64,000 bases of DNA from NCBI RefSeq assembly GCF_902498805.1, contig NZ_LR701590.1, positions 1 through 64,000 of the forward strand, written 5' to 3'. Below are positions 17,180 to 26,104 of this stretch, piece by piece. This DNA comes from Imperialibacter sp. EC-SDR9. GTDB taxonomy: Bacteria; Bacteroidota; Bacteroidia; Cytophagales; Cyclobacteriaceae. Under the pieces are notes generated by a model. The model searched no databases. It had not been told where the DNA came from and worked only from the letters and a program-made list of their open reading frames with translations. Made by a program: the position numbers and the translations under genes. Each line of letters begins with the position of its first letter. Positions within the stretch are counted from its first letter, which is position 1.

Positions 17180-18493
17180 TTAAGAAAGCGCTTTGTTTCT
17201 TTTCATTACTCTCAGGCAATAGACGGCCACTAAAAGGAGGCAGAATAATGGTAAAATGAAGGAAAAGTTGACTTCCGGAATGTGCCCGAACAGTTGCAGG
17301 TCATTCAGTCCTGTTCCTCCCCAATCGATAATGCTGCCCTGAAGCGGAGGCATCAAAGCACCGCCAACTATGGCCAGTATCAGTCCGGCTGAGCCGAGCT
17401 TGGCTTCATCTCCCATGCCACGAAGGGCTATGCCGTAGATTGTAGGAAACATCAGCGACATGGCAAAGGAAACGCCTACCAGGCAATACAAGCCTACCAT
17501 GCCGTTAATAAGTATGGCGCCAATACAAAGCACAGACCCAAGCATAGCAAAAATGAGCATCAGTCTGGCCGAGTTGATATAGCGAAAGAGAAATGTGCAG
17601 ATCCAGCGAGCAGTCAGAAACAAGATGGTGGAAGCTACCACATAAACCGTTGCATTTAGCTGATCACCCACTGGTCGTGACTCGTTCAAATTAGTCACGT
17701 ACTGATAAATAAATGTCCATACCATGATTTGGCAGGCGACATAGAAAAATTGTGCTAAAACGCCTTCGTAATAGTCTTTGTTTGAGAACAGCTTTTTGAA
17801 GGTTGTTCTTAAATCGAGTTTGTCCACATGCCTGGCGGGGTCGTCAATTTTCACCACCATAAACAGAATCATAATAGCGAGCACCACAAACCCCAGAATG
17901 ATGTAGGGGGTGCTGACAATGGAAAGGTCGTGCTCAATAATTTGCTGCTTCTGTTCTAAAGAGAGCAATTCAGTGGGGGCATCGGCGCCAATCTTTGTGT
18001 CAAGCCTGTCGACGACATAAATCCGTGCTATCACCTGCCCCGTAAGTGCGCCTATGGGGTTGAAAGCCTGTGACAGGTTCAATCGCTGTGTGGCTGTCTC
18101 AGCTGGTCCAAGCTCCAGGATCATTGGGTTGGCTGTAGTTTCAAGGAATGCCAGACCAAACGTGAGGATGTAGAATGATACTAAAAACAAGTTGTAGCTC
18201 ACAAGCAGTGCCGACGGATACATGAGCAGCGACCCCAGCATGAAAAGAAAGAGGCCGAGAATAATGCTCGATTTGTAGCTGTACTTTCTAATGAACAGTG
18301 CTGCCGGTATGGCCATAGTGCCGTAGCCTCCGTAGAATGCGAGTTGGACATAGGAGGCTTTTACATTGGAAATGTTTAGCACATTTTTAAACACCTCAAC
18401 CATTGGGTTGGTAAGGTCGTTGGGGAAGCCCCACAAAAAGAACAGGGAAGTCACTAAGACAAACCCCAGGGTGTAGTTTTGTTTGCTCGACAT
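17180..18493 (-). CDS. fucP: L-fucose:H+ symporter (FucP-type MFS permease)
   Basis: A 437-residue major facilitator with about 12 TM helices. FFLWGFPNDLTNPMVEVFK carries the conserved Asp/Asn of FucP TM1, and FGLAFLETTANPMILELGP carries the Glu of TM4. The ATQRLNLSQAFNPIGALTGQ motif is characteristic of the FHS family. Characterised FucP imports L-fucose, L-galactose and D-arabinose with a proton, which suits both branches of this operon. It is followed at 3 bp by the mutarotase. Confidence 0.88.
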   Translation of the reverse strand: MSSKQNYTLGFVLVTSLFFLWGFPNDLTNPMVEVFKNVLNISNVKASYVQLAFYGGYGTMAIPAALFIRKYSYKSSIILGLFLFMLGSLLMYPSALLVSYNLFLVSFYILTFGLAFLETTANPMILELGPAETATQRLNLSQAFNPIGALTGQVIARIYVVDRLDTKIGADAPTELLSLEQKQQIIEHDLSIVSTPYIILGFVVLAIMILFMVVKIDDPARHVDKLDLRTTFKKLFSNKDYYEGVLAQFFYVACQIMVWTFIYQYVTNLNESRPVGDQLNATVYVVASTILFLTARWICTFLFRYINSARLMLIFAMLGSVLCIGAILINGMVGLYCLVGVSFAMSLMFPTIYGIALRGMGDEAKLGSAGLILAIVGGALMPPLQGSIIDWGGTGLNDLQLFGHIPEVNFSFILPLFCLLLVAVYCLRVMKRNKALS

Positions 18494-18551
18494 AAATTAG
18501 GTAGGTGTAATAAAAATGGCAGCTAACTGATCTGCCTCTCTAACATACTAA

Positions 18552-18579
18552 GAAAAGCACCTCTTTCGAAGCGCTTTTC
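18552..18579 (-). promoter_or_regulatory. Inverted repeat upstream of fucP with an AAGCGCTT palindrome
   Basis: In the 120-bp gap between the symporter and fucP, GAAAAGC (18552-18558) and GCTTTTC (18573-18579) form inverted arms, and AAGCGCTT (18569-18576) is an 8-bp palindrome reminiscent of LacI-family operators. There is no T-tract in either direction strong enough for a terminator. It could be an operator, a processing hairpin, or a weak attenuator giving different transporter levels. No LacI gene is in the window. Confidence 0.3.
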
Positions 18580-18613
18580 CTGTATAAGTTCATAAAATAG
18601 GGTCGATGGCTAA

Positions 18614-20230
18614 TTATCCCGTAAAGCTGGTCATGATATAGACCACAATGGCCAGCACTACCAGCGAGAAAACAATGTCCCAGGCATTGTAACTAGCTCT
18701 GTTTTCGGTTTTTTGTTCAGCGCTCAAAGTGCTAAATGTAAGCCCTTTTATTTGTTCGGCCGATGGTGCGGCAGAAGTCATGCTGACGACCAGACAAACC
18801 AAAATGGAGAACAAAAAGAACCACGATGAAAACGTAAGGAAGTTCACATTTCCGAAGGCATACAAGAAGCTGTCAGGATTAAGCGAATCGCTTGCCAACT
18901 CCAGTGAGAGTCTGATAAAAACCACGGCCATACCAACGATAAGTGTAGTTAATGCGCCCCTCGAATTGATTCTTTTGTGGAAGATGCCTAATAAGAATAC
19001 AGCTGCAATTGGTGGCGCAATGTATGACTGTACCGACTGTAGGTATTCATACAATACACCCGAAATATTCTGCATGATAGGGATCCAAAGAATGCCCAGC
19101 ACAACGACGATGCCAGTGGCTATCCGGCCTACTTTCAGCAGCTTGTCGTCTGGGGTTTCGGGCTTTAGCTTTTTGTAAATATCAACCGTGAAAAGTGTAG
19201 AACACGAATTAAACACTGAGGCAAGTGAACTCATCAGGGCGGCCAGCAAGCCTGCTGCCACAAGTCCTTTGAGGCCTACCGGCATCTTGGCCATCAACAA
19301 CGTGGCAAAGGCCTGGTCAGGTGTGTCCCACGAAAGCTCGCCACGGTTTTTCAAGGCCAATGCAACCACGCCCGGAATAAGAAACAGGAACACGGGAAGC
19401 AGCTTCAATAGCCCACCAAATATAGTGCCCCGACGTCCTTCTTTGATATTTTTGGCTGACAGCACTCTTTGCACAATGTACTGGTCGGTGCACCAGTACC
19501 AAATGCCGACAATGGTGCTGGAGAAAACCAGGCTTGGCCACGGAAAATCAGGATCGCTTGGTGGGCGCCACATATTGAGGTAGCCTGGCTCCAATGCTGA
19601 CCGCATGCCGTCCCATCCGCCAACTGCGTCGAGGCCGATGAATGTAAGTGTTCCAGCGCCTATAACAAGCACCACGGTTTGCAGTGCTTCAGTATACACA
19701 ACTGCCTTCATGCCTCCCAGCACTGTGTAAATGCCGGTTAAGATTACGGTCATCAATGCACCAAACCAGAAGTCGATTTGCAGCAGTGAGGCAATCACAA
19801 TTCCGCCTGCATACACCGTTACCGAGACTTTGGTAAGCACATAGGCAACCAGCGAAAAGACGCTCAGGAACCAGCGAGTTCCCGGGCTGAATCTTTTTTC
19901 AAGAAACTCGGGCATGGTAAAAACACCACTGCGGATATAAAATGGAAGAAATACCCAGCCAAGCATGAGCACAATCCATGCATGCAGTTCATAAATAAGC
20001 ATAGGTATTTTGTCGCCTGCTCCGGTGCCGGCCAAACCGACCACATGCTCCGAACCTATGTTGGAGGCAAAAATGGAGGCGCCAACCACAAACCAACCGA
20101 TGTTGCGGCCTGCAAGGAAGTAGTCTTCTGTAGTTTTTTGTTTTCGGGAAATGACCCAGGCGGCGAGGCCACCGATTACCACAAAATAGCCGACAATGAC
20201 TATCCAGTCTAGCGTTTCAAAACTGTTCAT
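18614..20230 (-). CDS. Sodium/solute symporter (SSS family, SGLT-like)
   Basis: A 538-residue membrane protein with roughly 14 TM helices. RKQKTTEDYFLAGRNIGWFVVG followed by FASNIGSEHVVGLAG is the SSS sodium-site and sugar-site region of the SGLT subgroup. TGIYTVLGGMKAVVYTEALQ is the classical family signature, and WYWCTDQYIVQRVLSAK is typical of Bacteroidetes sugar symporters. It probably imports a monosaccharide with Na+, serving the operon together with FucP. It is the most upstream minus-strand gene, so the promoter is expected in the region just upstream. Confidence 0.88.
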   Translation of the reverse strand: MNSFETLDWIVIVGYFVVIGGLAAWVISRKQKTTEDYFLAGRNIGWFVVGASIFASNIGSEHVVGLAGTGAGDKIPMLIYELHAWIVLMLGWVFLPFYIRSGVFTMPEFLEKRFSPGTRWFLSVFSLVAYVLTKVSVTVYAGGIVIASLLQIDFWFGALMTVILTGIYTVLGGMKAVVYTEALQTVVLVIGAGTLTFIGLDAVGGWDGMRSALEPGYLNMWRPPSDPDFPWPSLVFSSTIVGIWYWCTDQYIVQRVLSAKNIKEGRRGTIFGGLLKLLPVFLFLIPGVVALALKNRGELSWDTPDQAFATLLMAKMPVGLKGLVAAGLLAALMSSLASVFNSCSTLFTVDIYKKLKPETPDDKLLKVGRIATGIVVVLGILWIPIMQNISGVLYEYLQSVQSYIAPPIAAVFLLGIFHKRINSRGALTTLIVGMAVVFIRLSLELASDSLNPDSFLYAFGNVNFLTFSSWFFLFSILVCLVVSMTSAAPSAEQIKGLTFSTLSAEQKTENRASYNAWDIVFSLVVLAIVVYIMTSFTG

Positions 20231-20500
20231 AAGTAGGTTTAAGTAGAGTGTAACTGTTAAAATGCACTTTTTAATTATAAGTAGTGAGCGAAAGTAAAAT
20301 TAAATGCTTAAAATGTGTATTGGAAAGCACTTTTCGATCAAAAGTTGGAGCCAGACTGGCTCTGATGCAACACCCTTGAGCATGTGAAACAACGAATAGT
20401 CAATGTTATGTCTTTGTTTAATTTTCTCAAGTATGCTTTATCTAATAAGAATTATAACTAATTTGAGTTTTACTCCAACAACCAGTTTACAATATAGTAT
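20231..20500. promoter_or_regulatory. Divergent intergenic region between sugar operon and DUF1800 operon
   Basis: These 270 bp, AT-rich except in the middle, must hold promoters in both directions. I see GGAAAGCACTTTTCG (20321-20335), related to the AAGCGCTT repeat before fucP, and a TAATTTG near 20459 that misses the TAnnTTTG spacing by one base. No convincing full promoter or riboswitch could be identified. Confidence 0.35.
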
Positions 20501-22279
20501 ATGGCGCTAACACCGTTATCGGGAACGCTGGGCAAGAAAAGGGCTGCACACCTACTGAGAAGGGCCTGTTTTGGTGCTACACTGACGCAGGTGGATGAAT
20601 TTGCCAGTCTTACTGCACAAGAAGCGATTGGCAGGTTATTTATGACTAATATTCCAGAGCCTCCTTTACCCGTAGACCCTTTGACAGGGCAGGAGTGGGT
20701 GGTGTCAGGCACTACCGATGCCAATAGCGAAGGGTTCGAGCTTGAACAGTACTTTTTAAGATGGCATATAGGCCAAATGCTTAGCGCAGGCATATCCAAT
20801 GAGCAATCACTGGCTTATGCTTTCAGGGAACGATTGGTGGTTTTTATGCACACTCATTTTACCACAAAGAAATCGGTGGTGAATAGCAGCCGGGCACTTT
20901 ATTTCCAGAATGCACTCTTTAGATTTTACGCTTTCGACAAAGAAGATAGACTGGTGCCGGGCGACCCGGAGTTGGTTATTCCTGATCGGATATTGGTTAA
21001 AAGTTTCAAAGGACTTACCAAAAAGATTTGCCTTGATAATGCCATGCTGGTGTTTCTGGATGGCAGACTGAACGTAAAGGGTAGCCCTAATGAGAACTAT
21101 GCCAGGGAATTGATGGAGCTGTACTCTATTGGGCGAGGCCTGGAGGGAACATTGCCTGAAGCGGAATTTCAGGGTGACTACATTAACTACACCGAGGAAG
21201 ATGTGCAGCAGGCGGCAAGAGTGCTCTCTGGCTTTAACACAGACGACAGCTTTTTAACTGTCGATGTGGACACAAATTTACCTAGAGGTGTAATAAAAGG
21301 CGGCGGCGGTAGCCATGACAACGGTATTAAGACTTTTAGTGCCAGGATGGGGGGAGCCACTATTCAGCCCGACATAACCCTTCAGCCAAACGGGCAACCC
21401 AACGAGGAAAGCATGATCGACGAAGTAGATCAGCTGATTGAAATGATCTATGCCCAGCCGGAGACGGCGAGAAATATCGCCCGGAAGATTTATCGGTTCT
21501 TTATTTACCACGAAATAAACGCCGGGATTCAGAGCAGTGTAATTCAGGACATTGCTGATGTTTTCACAGCCAATGACTTCAAACTGCAGCCTACGCTGGA
21601 GACACTTTTGACAAGCAGGGAGTTTTATGAAGCCGGCGATGGTGTTGACGATGACAGCTTTGGTGGGATCATCAAGTCACCTCTAGATATGGTTGTGGGC
21701 TTCATGCGTTCATTTGGTGTGCAAGCTCCTGACTATGCCACTGACCTTGAAGGGTTTTACTCATTCACCGGATCTCTGTTAGGTAGTGTGGATGTGCAGG
21801 GAATGGACTATTACGAGCCGTTCGAAGTGGCTGGCTACTCTGCGTATCACCAATTTCCTTTGTTCAACCGGGCCTGGATTACTACGAACTACCTGACCAA
21901 TAGGTACAACTTTATCAGGCAACACCTTACCATGGAAACGCCCATGGAGCTTGGTGAAGTCAACGCACTTGAATTTGTGCAGACCCATATACCAAATACT
22001 ACGGCGGCCAATGCCAGGGCTTTGGTCATTGCACTGGCTGGGTACTTTCTGCCGATGTCAGAAAACCTAACATTTGATGCCAACGCAACCAATGAAATAA
22101 CAGTGGAACGCCTCAATTTCTTTATGAATGCTTTTCTTTTTAGCCCGCAGATCGACCCCGACCCCGAAGCCTCCTGGACGTTCAGGTGGCAAAATGGAGT
22201 AGATACGGAAGTGATTTCAAACCAGCTTACCAATCTGTTGAATGCTATGTTGCAGTCACCGGAGTATCAATTGATGTAA
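20501..22279 (+). CDS. DUF1800 family protein
   Basis: A 592-residue DUF1800 protein. The N-terminal block KKRAAHLLRRACFGATL is diagnostic, followed by RLVVFMHTHFTT, NENYARELMELYSIG, a YTEEDVQQAARVLSGF block, ARNIARKIYRFFI and C-terminal QSPEYQLM. The biochemical function of the family is unknown. No signal peptide is visible at the chosen start. DUF1800 genes are usually followed by DUF1501, and here the next gene begins 2 bp later, so the products probably act together. Alternative upstream starts are not supported by family alignment. Confidence 0.88.
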   Translation: MALTPLSGTLGKKRAAHLLRRACFGATLTQVDEFASLTAQEAIGRLFMTNIPEPPLPVDPLTGQEWVVSGTTDANSEGFELEQYFLRWHIGQMLSAGISNEQSLAYAFRERLVVFMHTHFTTKKSVVNSSRALYFQNALFRFYAFDKEDRLVPGDPELVIPDRILVKSFKGLTKKICLDNAMLVFLDGRLNVKGSPNENYARELMELYSIGRGLEGTLPEAEFQGDYINYTEEDVQQAARVLSGFNTDDSFLTVDVDTNLPRGVIKGGGGSHDNGIKTFSARMGGATIQPDITLQPNGQPNEESMIDEVDQLIEMIYAQPETARNIARKIYRFFIYHEINAGIQSSVIQDIADVFTANDFKLQPTLETLLTSREFYEAGDGVDDDSFGGIIKSPLDMVVGFMRSFGVQAPDYATDLEGFYSFTGSLLGSVDVQGMDYYEPFEVAGYSAYHQFPLFNRAWITTNYLTNRYNFIRQHLTMETPMELGEVNALEFVQTHIPNTTAANARALVIALAGYFLPMSENLTFDANATNEITVERLNFFMNAFLFSPQIDPDPEASWTFRWQNGVDTEVISNQLTNLLNAMLQSPEYQLM

Positions 22280-22281
22280 TT

Positions 22282-23982
22282 ATGAGGAGGAGAAATTTTA
22301 TCAGGAAACTAGGTTTTGCAGCCGGAATGCCCATCGCATTTCAGGGTGTACCTATCAAATTGCTTGCTTCCTATGAACCTCTTCAAAGGCTGGCAGCGCA
22401 GAGCGACAACGACAGGGTGTTGATTATTTTGCAAATGAACGGCGGTAACGACGGGCTCAACACTTTTATACCCATAGAGCAATACGATCAATACTATAGC
22501 AGACGAGCCAATATTGCTATTCCTAACAAGGTTGGCAACCGTACGCTGATTCCTCTCGATAGCACGCTGCTGTCCCCCGATCAGGTGGGGCTCCATCCAG
22601 ACATGCTGGACTTTAAGTATATGTACGATGTTGGGAAGGCTGCCATGTTTCAGGGGGTGTCCTACAAGAATAATAACGGGTCTCACTTCAGGGGCACTGA
22701 CATCTGGATGATGGGTGGCACATCCGACGACTACTTTAATTCAGGTTGGGCAGGACGTTATCTCACCAGCCTTTATGCCCCGCAGAAGTATCCGGAGGAT
22801 TTTCCGAATGCAGCAATGCCAGACCCCCTGGCGCTTGAAATGGGCAACGATGTATCCTTGCTTTTTCATCAGGACGGCAACATTCCGACGTCGATAGGAC
22901 TGGGGGGAAGCCCTACCGGATTAGCAAACCTTGTAGATCAGCTTTCAGGATTTGAGGATCAGGGAATAGACCCAAGAGGCATACCTCCTGAGTTCCTGAG
23001 AACGTCGCCTTACGGAAAGGAAATGGACTGGATACTCAGCCTTGAGGATAAATCAGAAACCTATATTAAACGACTGCTACAGATTTACGAGAGTGCGTCA
23101 GCAACAAGCGTTACTTACCCGGAAAGGTATCCCTTCAATGCACCTGGCGGCAGCAAGAGAAATCCGTTGAGTGGGCAATTTCAGCTCATAGCCAGGTTGC
23201 TTGGCGGTGGGCTGAAAACAAAGGTGTTTCTCGTGAAAATTGGTGGCTTCGACAGCCATGCTAATCAGGTGGAGGACTATGACTCGACGATGGGAGTACA
23301 CGGAGCCTTGCTCTACCATATTACCTCAGCCATCAGGGCCTTTCAGCGAGACCTGCTTTCCCGGGGCATTGAGGATAAGGTACTGACAGTGACACTTTCA
23401 GAGTTTGGCAGAAGAATTGGCTCAAATGGCAGTTACGGAACCGACCATGGTACAGGCGGGCCGGTAATGATGTTTGGTAGCGGGGTGAAACCGGGTGTTT
23501 ATGGTACAAACCCTGATCTGACGAAGAGCAATGTAGAAATGCAGCACGACTTCAGGCAGATTTATGCTAATATCCTACATGAATGGATGGGTGTTGACAA
23601 GAGTGTTGTAGCAAATGATATCTTTTTTGAGGACCTGATAGAAGGGCCAAAGGAAGCAGGTGGAAATTACGAGCCGATGGATCTTATCAAAGACGTGATT
23701 CTTGGCACTCAACAGAATCTTTCTGTTAACTTTAAAATTGAGAGCGTTTATCCCAATCCGGCATCTGATGTAGTGAATCTAAAAGTAAAAGTGAACGATG
23801 TGCAGGAGGCAGCTTTCAAATTAATTGATGAAACTGGTGCCACTGTGCTTGCTTTCACGCAGCGTTTGGTGCCGGGGTCTCAGGACATTAAAGTGCAATT
23901 GCCCAAGCTGTCGCCAGGGGTGTATCTTATAAAAGTTAATTCTGAAAAATTGAATGATGCAAAGAGACTCATTATCAATTAG
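22282..23982 (+). CDS. DUF1501 family protein with Tat-like leader and T9SS C-terminal sorting domain
   Basis: A protein of about 566 residues. I place the start at ATG 22282 (MRRRNFIRKLGFAAG), which gives a twin-arginine-like leader directly after the DUF1800 stop; the frame is open upstream but only over the preceding gene. DUF1501 features are QMNGGNDGLNTFIP, GSHFRGTDIW, KIGGFDSHANQ, LSEFGRRI and YGTDHGTGGPVM, placing it in the alkaline-phosphatase-like superfamily. The last ~80 residues begin VYPNPASDVVNLKV and end KRLIIN, a type A T9SS sorting domain, so it is predicted to reach the cell surface. Confidence 0.88.
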   Translation: MRRRNFIRKLGFAAGMPIAFQGVPIKLLASYEPLQRLAAQSDNDRVLIILQMNGGNDGLNTFIPIEQYDQYYSRRANIAIPNKVGNRTLIPLDSTLLSPDQVGLHPDMLDFKYMYDVGKAAMFQGVSYKNNNGSHFRGTDIWMMGGTSDDYFNSGWAGRYLTSLYAPQKYPEDFPNAAMPDPLALEMGNDVSLLFHQDGNIPTSIGLGGSPTGLANLVDQLSGFEDQGIDPRGIPPEFLRTSPYGKEMDWILSLEDKSETYIKRLLQIYESASATSVTYPERYPFNAPGGSKRNPLSGQFQLIARLLGGGLKTKVFLVKIGGFDSHANQVEDYDSTMGVHGALLYHITSAIRAFQRDLLSRGIEDKVLTVTLSEFGRRIGSNGSYGTDHGTGGPVMMFGSGVKPGVYGTNPDLTKSNVEMQHDFRQIYANILHEWMGVDKSVVANDIFFEDLIEGPKEAGGNYEPMDLIKDVILGTQQNLSVNFKIESVYPNPASDVVNLKVKVNDVQEAAFKLIDETGATVLAFTQRLVPGSQDIKVQLPKLSPGVYLIKVNSEKLNDAKRLIIN

Positions 23983-24826
23983 GCGGCTGTTGTTGCCGGG
24001 GCTGCTACTGTTTGTTATGACAGTAGCCGAGGCACAACCTGTGAAAAAGCCGAAGCCTAACAAACCCAAGTATGGGTTTCTTGATACACAGTTCTGGCTG
24101 GGTGTTAAGTTTGGAACCAACTTTGCCAATCCCATGGCGCAGTCGCAGCTTTCTGGTTTCAGCCCGATCGACTACCCGTCGGACAGGCTGACGAAGACTT
24201 ATGATAGCTACGTACTACCGGGCGGGCAGGCAGGTATCGAGATGACTTTTTATCACCGGGGCTTTTCTGTTGGACTTCATCCTATGTATCAAAGGAGCAG
24301 GTACCGGTATACGAATAGTCTTGAATGGAATGGAGAGCAGGAGTCAGAAAGATTCGCCACCATCTATGAGTCGGAGCAAAGAGTCGATGTGATCAATGTG
24401 CCGATTTTTGTTAAATATGACCTTATTCAAGACGGAAAGCTGCGGCCTTTCGTGCTTGGAGGAGGTTTCTACTCGTTCCTTGTAGGTGCTGAGCGCCAGG
24501 TAAAAATTACTCAGACAGACTATTCTTTCGGGGCACCGCAAACCATCGATGGCGGTACGCTGAATCTGGGGGTTAAAGACGCTTTTCAAAACTACTACGG
24601 CTGGGTGGCTGGCGGAGGTGCCAGTTTTGACTACTGGAACATTCGCACAGTTATCGAAATCACCTACAACCAATCACTTAATAGCGTGACTCGGGAGGGT
24701 ACCAGCCAAAATGAATTGTCCTCATTGGGCGACCAGAATGATGACGTCCATTTAAGTCATATTGTAGGCAGCGTGAGCTTTGTATTCCCGCTCCGCTTCA
24801 TCGACAAACAATTCCAGGCCCTTTGA
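23954..24826 (+). CDS. Outer-membrane beta-barrel protein (PorT/OMP_b-brl-like)
   Basis: A 290-residue protein with a signal peptide (RRLLLPGLLLFVMTVAEA, cleavage before QPVKK) and alternating amphipathic strands typical of small Bacteroidetes beta-barrels: KFGTNFANP, AGIEMTFYHRGFSVGLHPMYQ, LRPFVLGGGFYSFLVG and a terminal VSFVFPLRF. The start overlaps the DUF1501 gene by 29 bp, with a second ATG one codon later, implying translational coupling. It may help transport or anchor the DUF1501/DUF1800 products; that is inference from order only. I recognise no more specific family. Confidence 0.7.
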   Translation: MMQRDSLSIRRLLLPGLLLFVMTVAEAQPVKKPKPNKPKYGFLDTQFWLGVKFGTNFANPMAQSQLSGFSPIDYPSDRLTKTYDSYVLPGGQAGIEMTFYHRGFSVGLHPMYQRSRYRYTNSLEWNGEQESERFATIYESEQRVDVINVPIFVKYDLIQDGKLRPFVLGGGFYSFLVGAERQVKITQTDYSFGAPQTIDGGTLNLGVKDAFQNYYGWVAGGGASFDYWNIRTVIEITYNQSLNSVTREGTSQNELSSLGDQNDDVHLSHIVGSVSFVFPLRFIDKQFQAL

Positions 24827-24828
24827 TT

Positions 24829-26019
24829 ATGAAGAAACTATACTACTTAATTACCCTGCTGGTATTGCTTGGTTGCAAAAAGGATGATGAGGCTCCGGTT
24901 ACTTCTTTTACCCGGATTTACGATCATAGCAATTATAATGTTGACTACAGGCCTCTTGACGTGGAAGAGGGCACGGAAAGCTATGTGATCCTTGCAACCA
25001 CAACGCTGGATCGAACTCAGTTTCCAGGCATTCAGCTGGTGCAGGTTGACAAAGAAGGGGAGTTTGAGAGCAGCTACGAATTTTCAGAAAGCACCATTGC
25101 TCCCACTTCCGACCTGATGAAGATCGATACTTTCTTCTATTTCTTTGCCATGGATCCGGTAAGCCTTCAGGCCAGTCTGGTTTCGTTTACTCCGGGTTTC
25201 GGAAACATTACTGCTACACCATTGAATGGTTTGCTTTACCCGCTGGCGGGCTCATTAACATCCGATAATCAGTTTTTGCTGTTGAGCTATAATCCTGATG
25301 ATAAGCTATCGGTAATTTCAAAAGTAGACAGAACGGGAAGTGTTGGCTCAACCGCAGCCTATACTATTGGCCCCGGCAGTGATGTGGAAGAAGCCATTAT
25401 TAATCATTATACACAACCGGATGATAAATTGTTGCCCTTTTTCTGTGGCGAGGTATCCGGTTCACTCGTTTATTTCAACGGTTTTTTTAATTACAGCATG
25501 TCACTGGTTTTCTCCAATTTCTCGGGCGACCCAGCTGGCGTAGTGCAGGGGCAGTTTACCGATGCCGGTATCAGAAGCGTGCTCCCAATAAACGGAAGCA
25601 CATTTGCCATTTCGGGCTACCAGTTTGATGACAACTACATTTATCCATCCGTTACGCTGAGCACGGGAGGCCTTTCTTCGAGCGTTGATTTGTACACCAG
25701 CAACGCAGCTGAATGGAGACCGCATACCCCAGTTGTGCTGAAAGACTACACGCTGAACGAAGTTGAGTATATTATTTATGCAGCGGAAACCAAGAGCAGA
25801 CAAATAGCCCTGTACATGTACGAGAAGAACTCGGGCAACTTTGCCGGCCTTACCTACATTGGTTACGCCAATCCGTTTACCCTGTCTTCATTAACTGTTG
25901 ATGATGAAAATCATTTGGTGGTGCTGGGTACGACGTACGTTGCCGGACGTTTCAGAAGAATATTTGTGGAGAAGATTTCTGAGACTGATATGGAGAAGAG
26001 AACCCTTAAGACGGATTGA
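24829..26019 (+). CDS. Surface lipoprotein of unknown function
   Basis: About 396 residues with the lipoprotein signal LLVLLGCKKDDEAP. The KKDDE right after the Cys resembles the Bacteroidetes lipoprotein export signal, so surface exposure is likely. The rest is beta-rich with repeated units such as SYVILATTTLDR, FYFFAMDPVSLQ and HLVVLGTTYVAGR, suggesting a propeller-like fold. A TTG six bases upstream is also in frame, but ATG 24829 begins the leader. It starts 2 bp after the beta-barrel stop and is last in the four-gene operon. Function unknown. Confidence 0.7.
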   Translation: MKKLYYLITLLVLLGCKKDDEAPVTSFTRIYDHSNYNVDYRPLDVEEGTESYVILATTTLDRTQFPGIQLVQVDKEGEFESSYEFSESTIAPTSDLMKIDTFFYFFAMDPVSLQASLVSFTPGFGNITATPLNGLLYPLAGSLTSDNQFLLLSYNPDDKLSVISKVDRTGSVGSTAAYTIGPGSDVEEAIINHYTQPDDKLLPFFCGEVSGSLVYFNGFFNYSMSLVFSNFSGDPAGVVQGQFTDAGIRSVLPINGSTFAISGYQFDDNYIYPSVTLSTGGLSSSVDLYTSNAAEWRPHTPVVLKDYTLNEVEYIIYAAETKSRQIALYMYEKNSGNFAGLTYIGYANPFTLSSLTVDDENHLVVLGTTYVAGRFRRIFVEKISETDMEKRTLKTD

Positions 26020-26053
26020 AGAAAGCAAAACCTACGTCTACTAGTAGCAATTA

Positions 26054-26098
26054 AAGGCCCTAACGAAGAATTAACTCCATTAGGGCCTTCCCTTTTTT
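26054..26098 (+). terminator. Strong terminator closing the DUF1800/DUF1501 operon
   Basis: AAGGCCCTAA (26054-26063) pairs perfectly with TTAGGGCCTT (26080-26089) across a 16-nt loop and is followed by CCCTTTTTT. It lies between convergent genes and is mainly directed to the plus strand. Confidence 0.85.
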
Positions 26099-26104
26099 AA
26101 ACAA

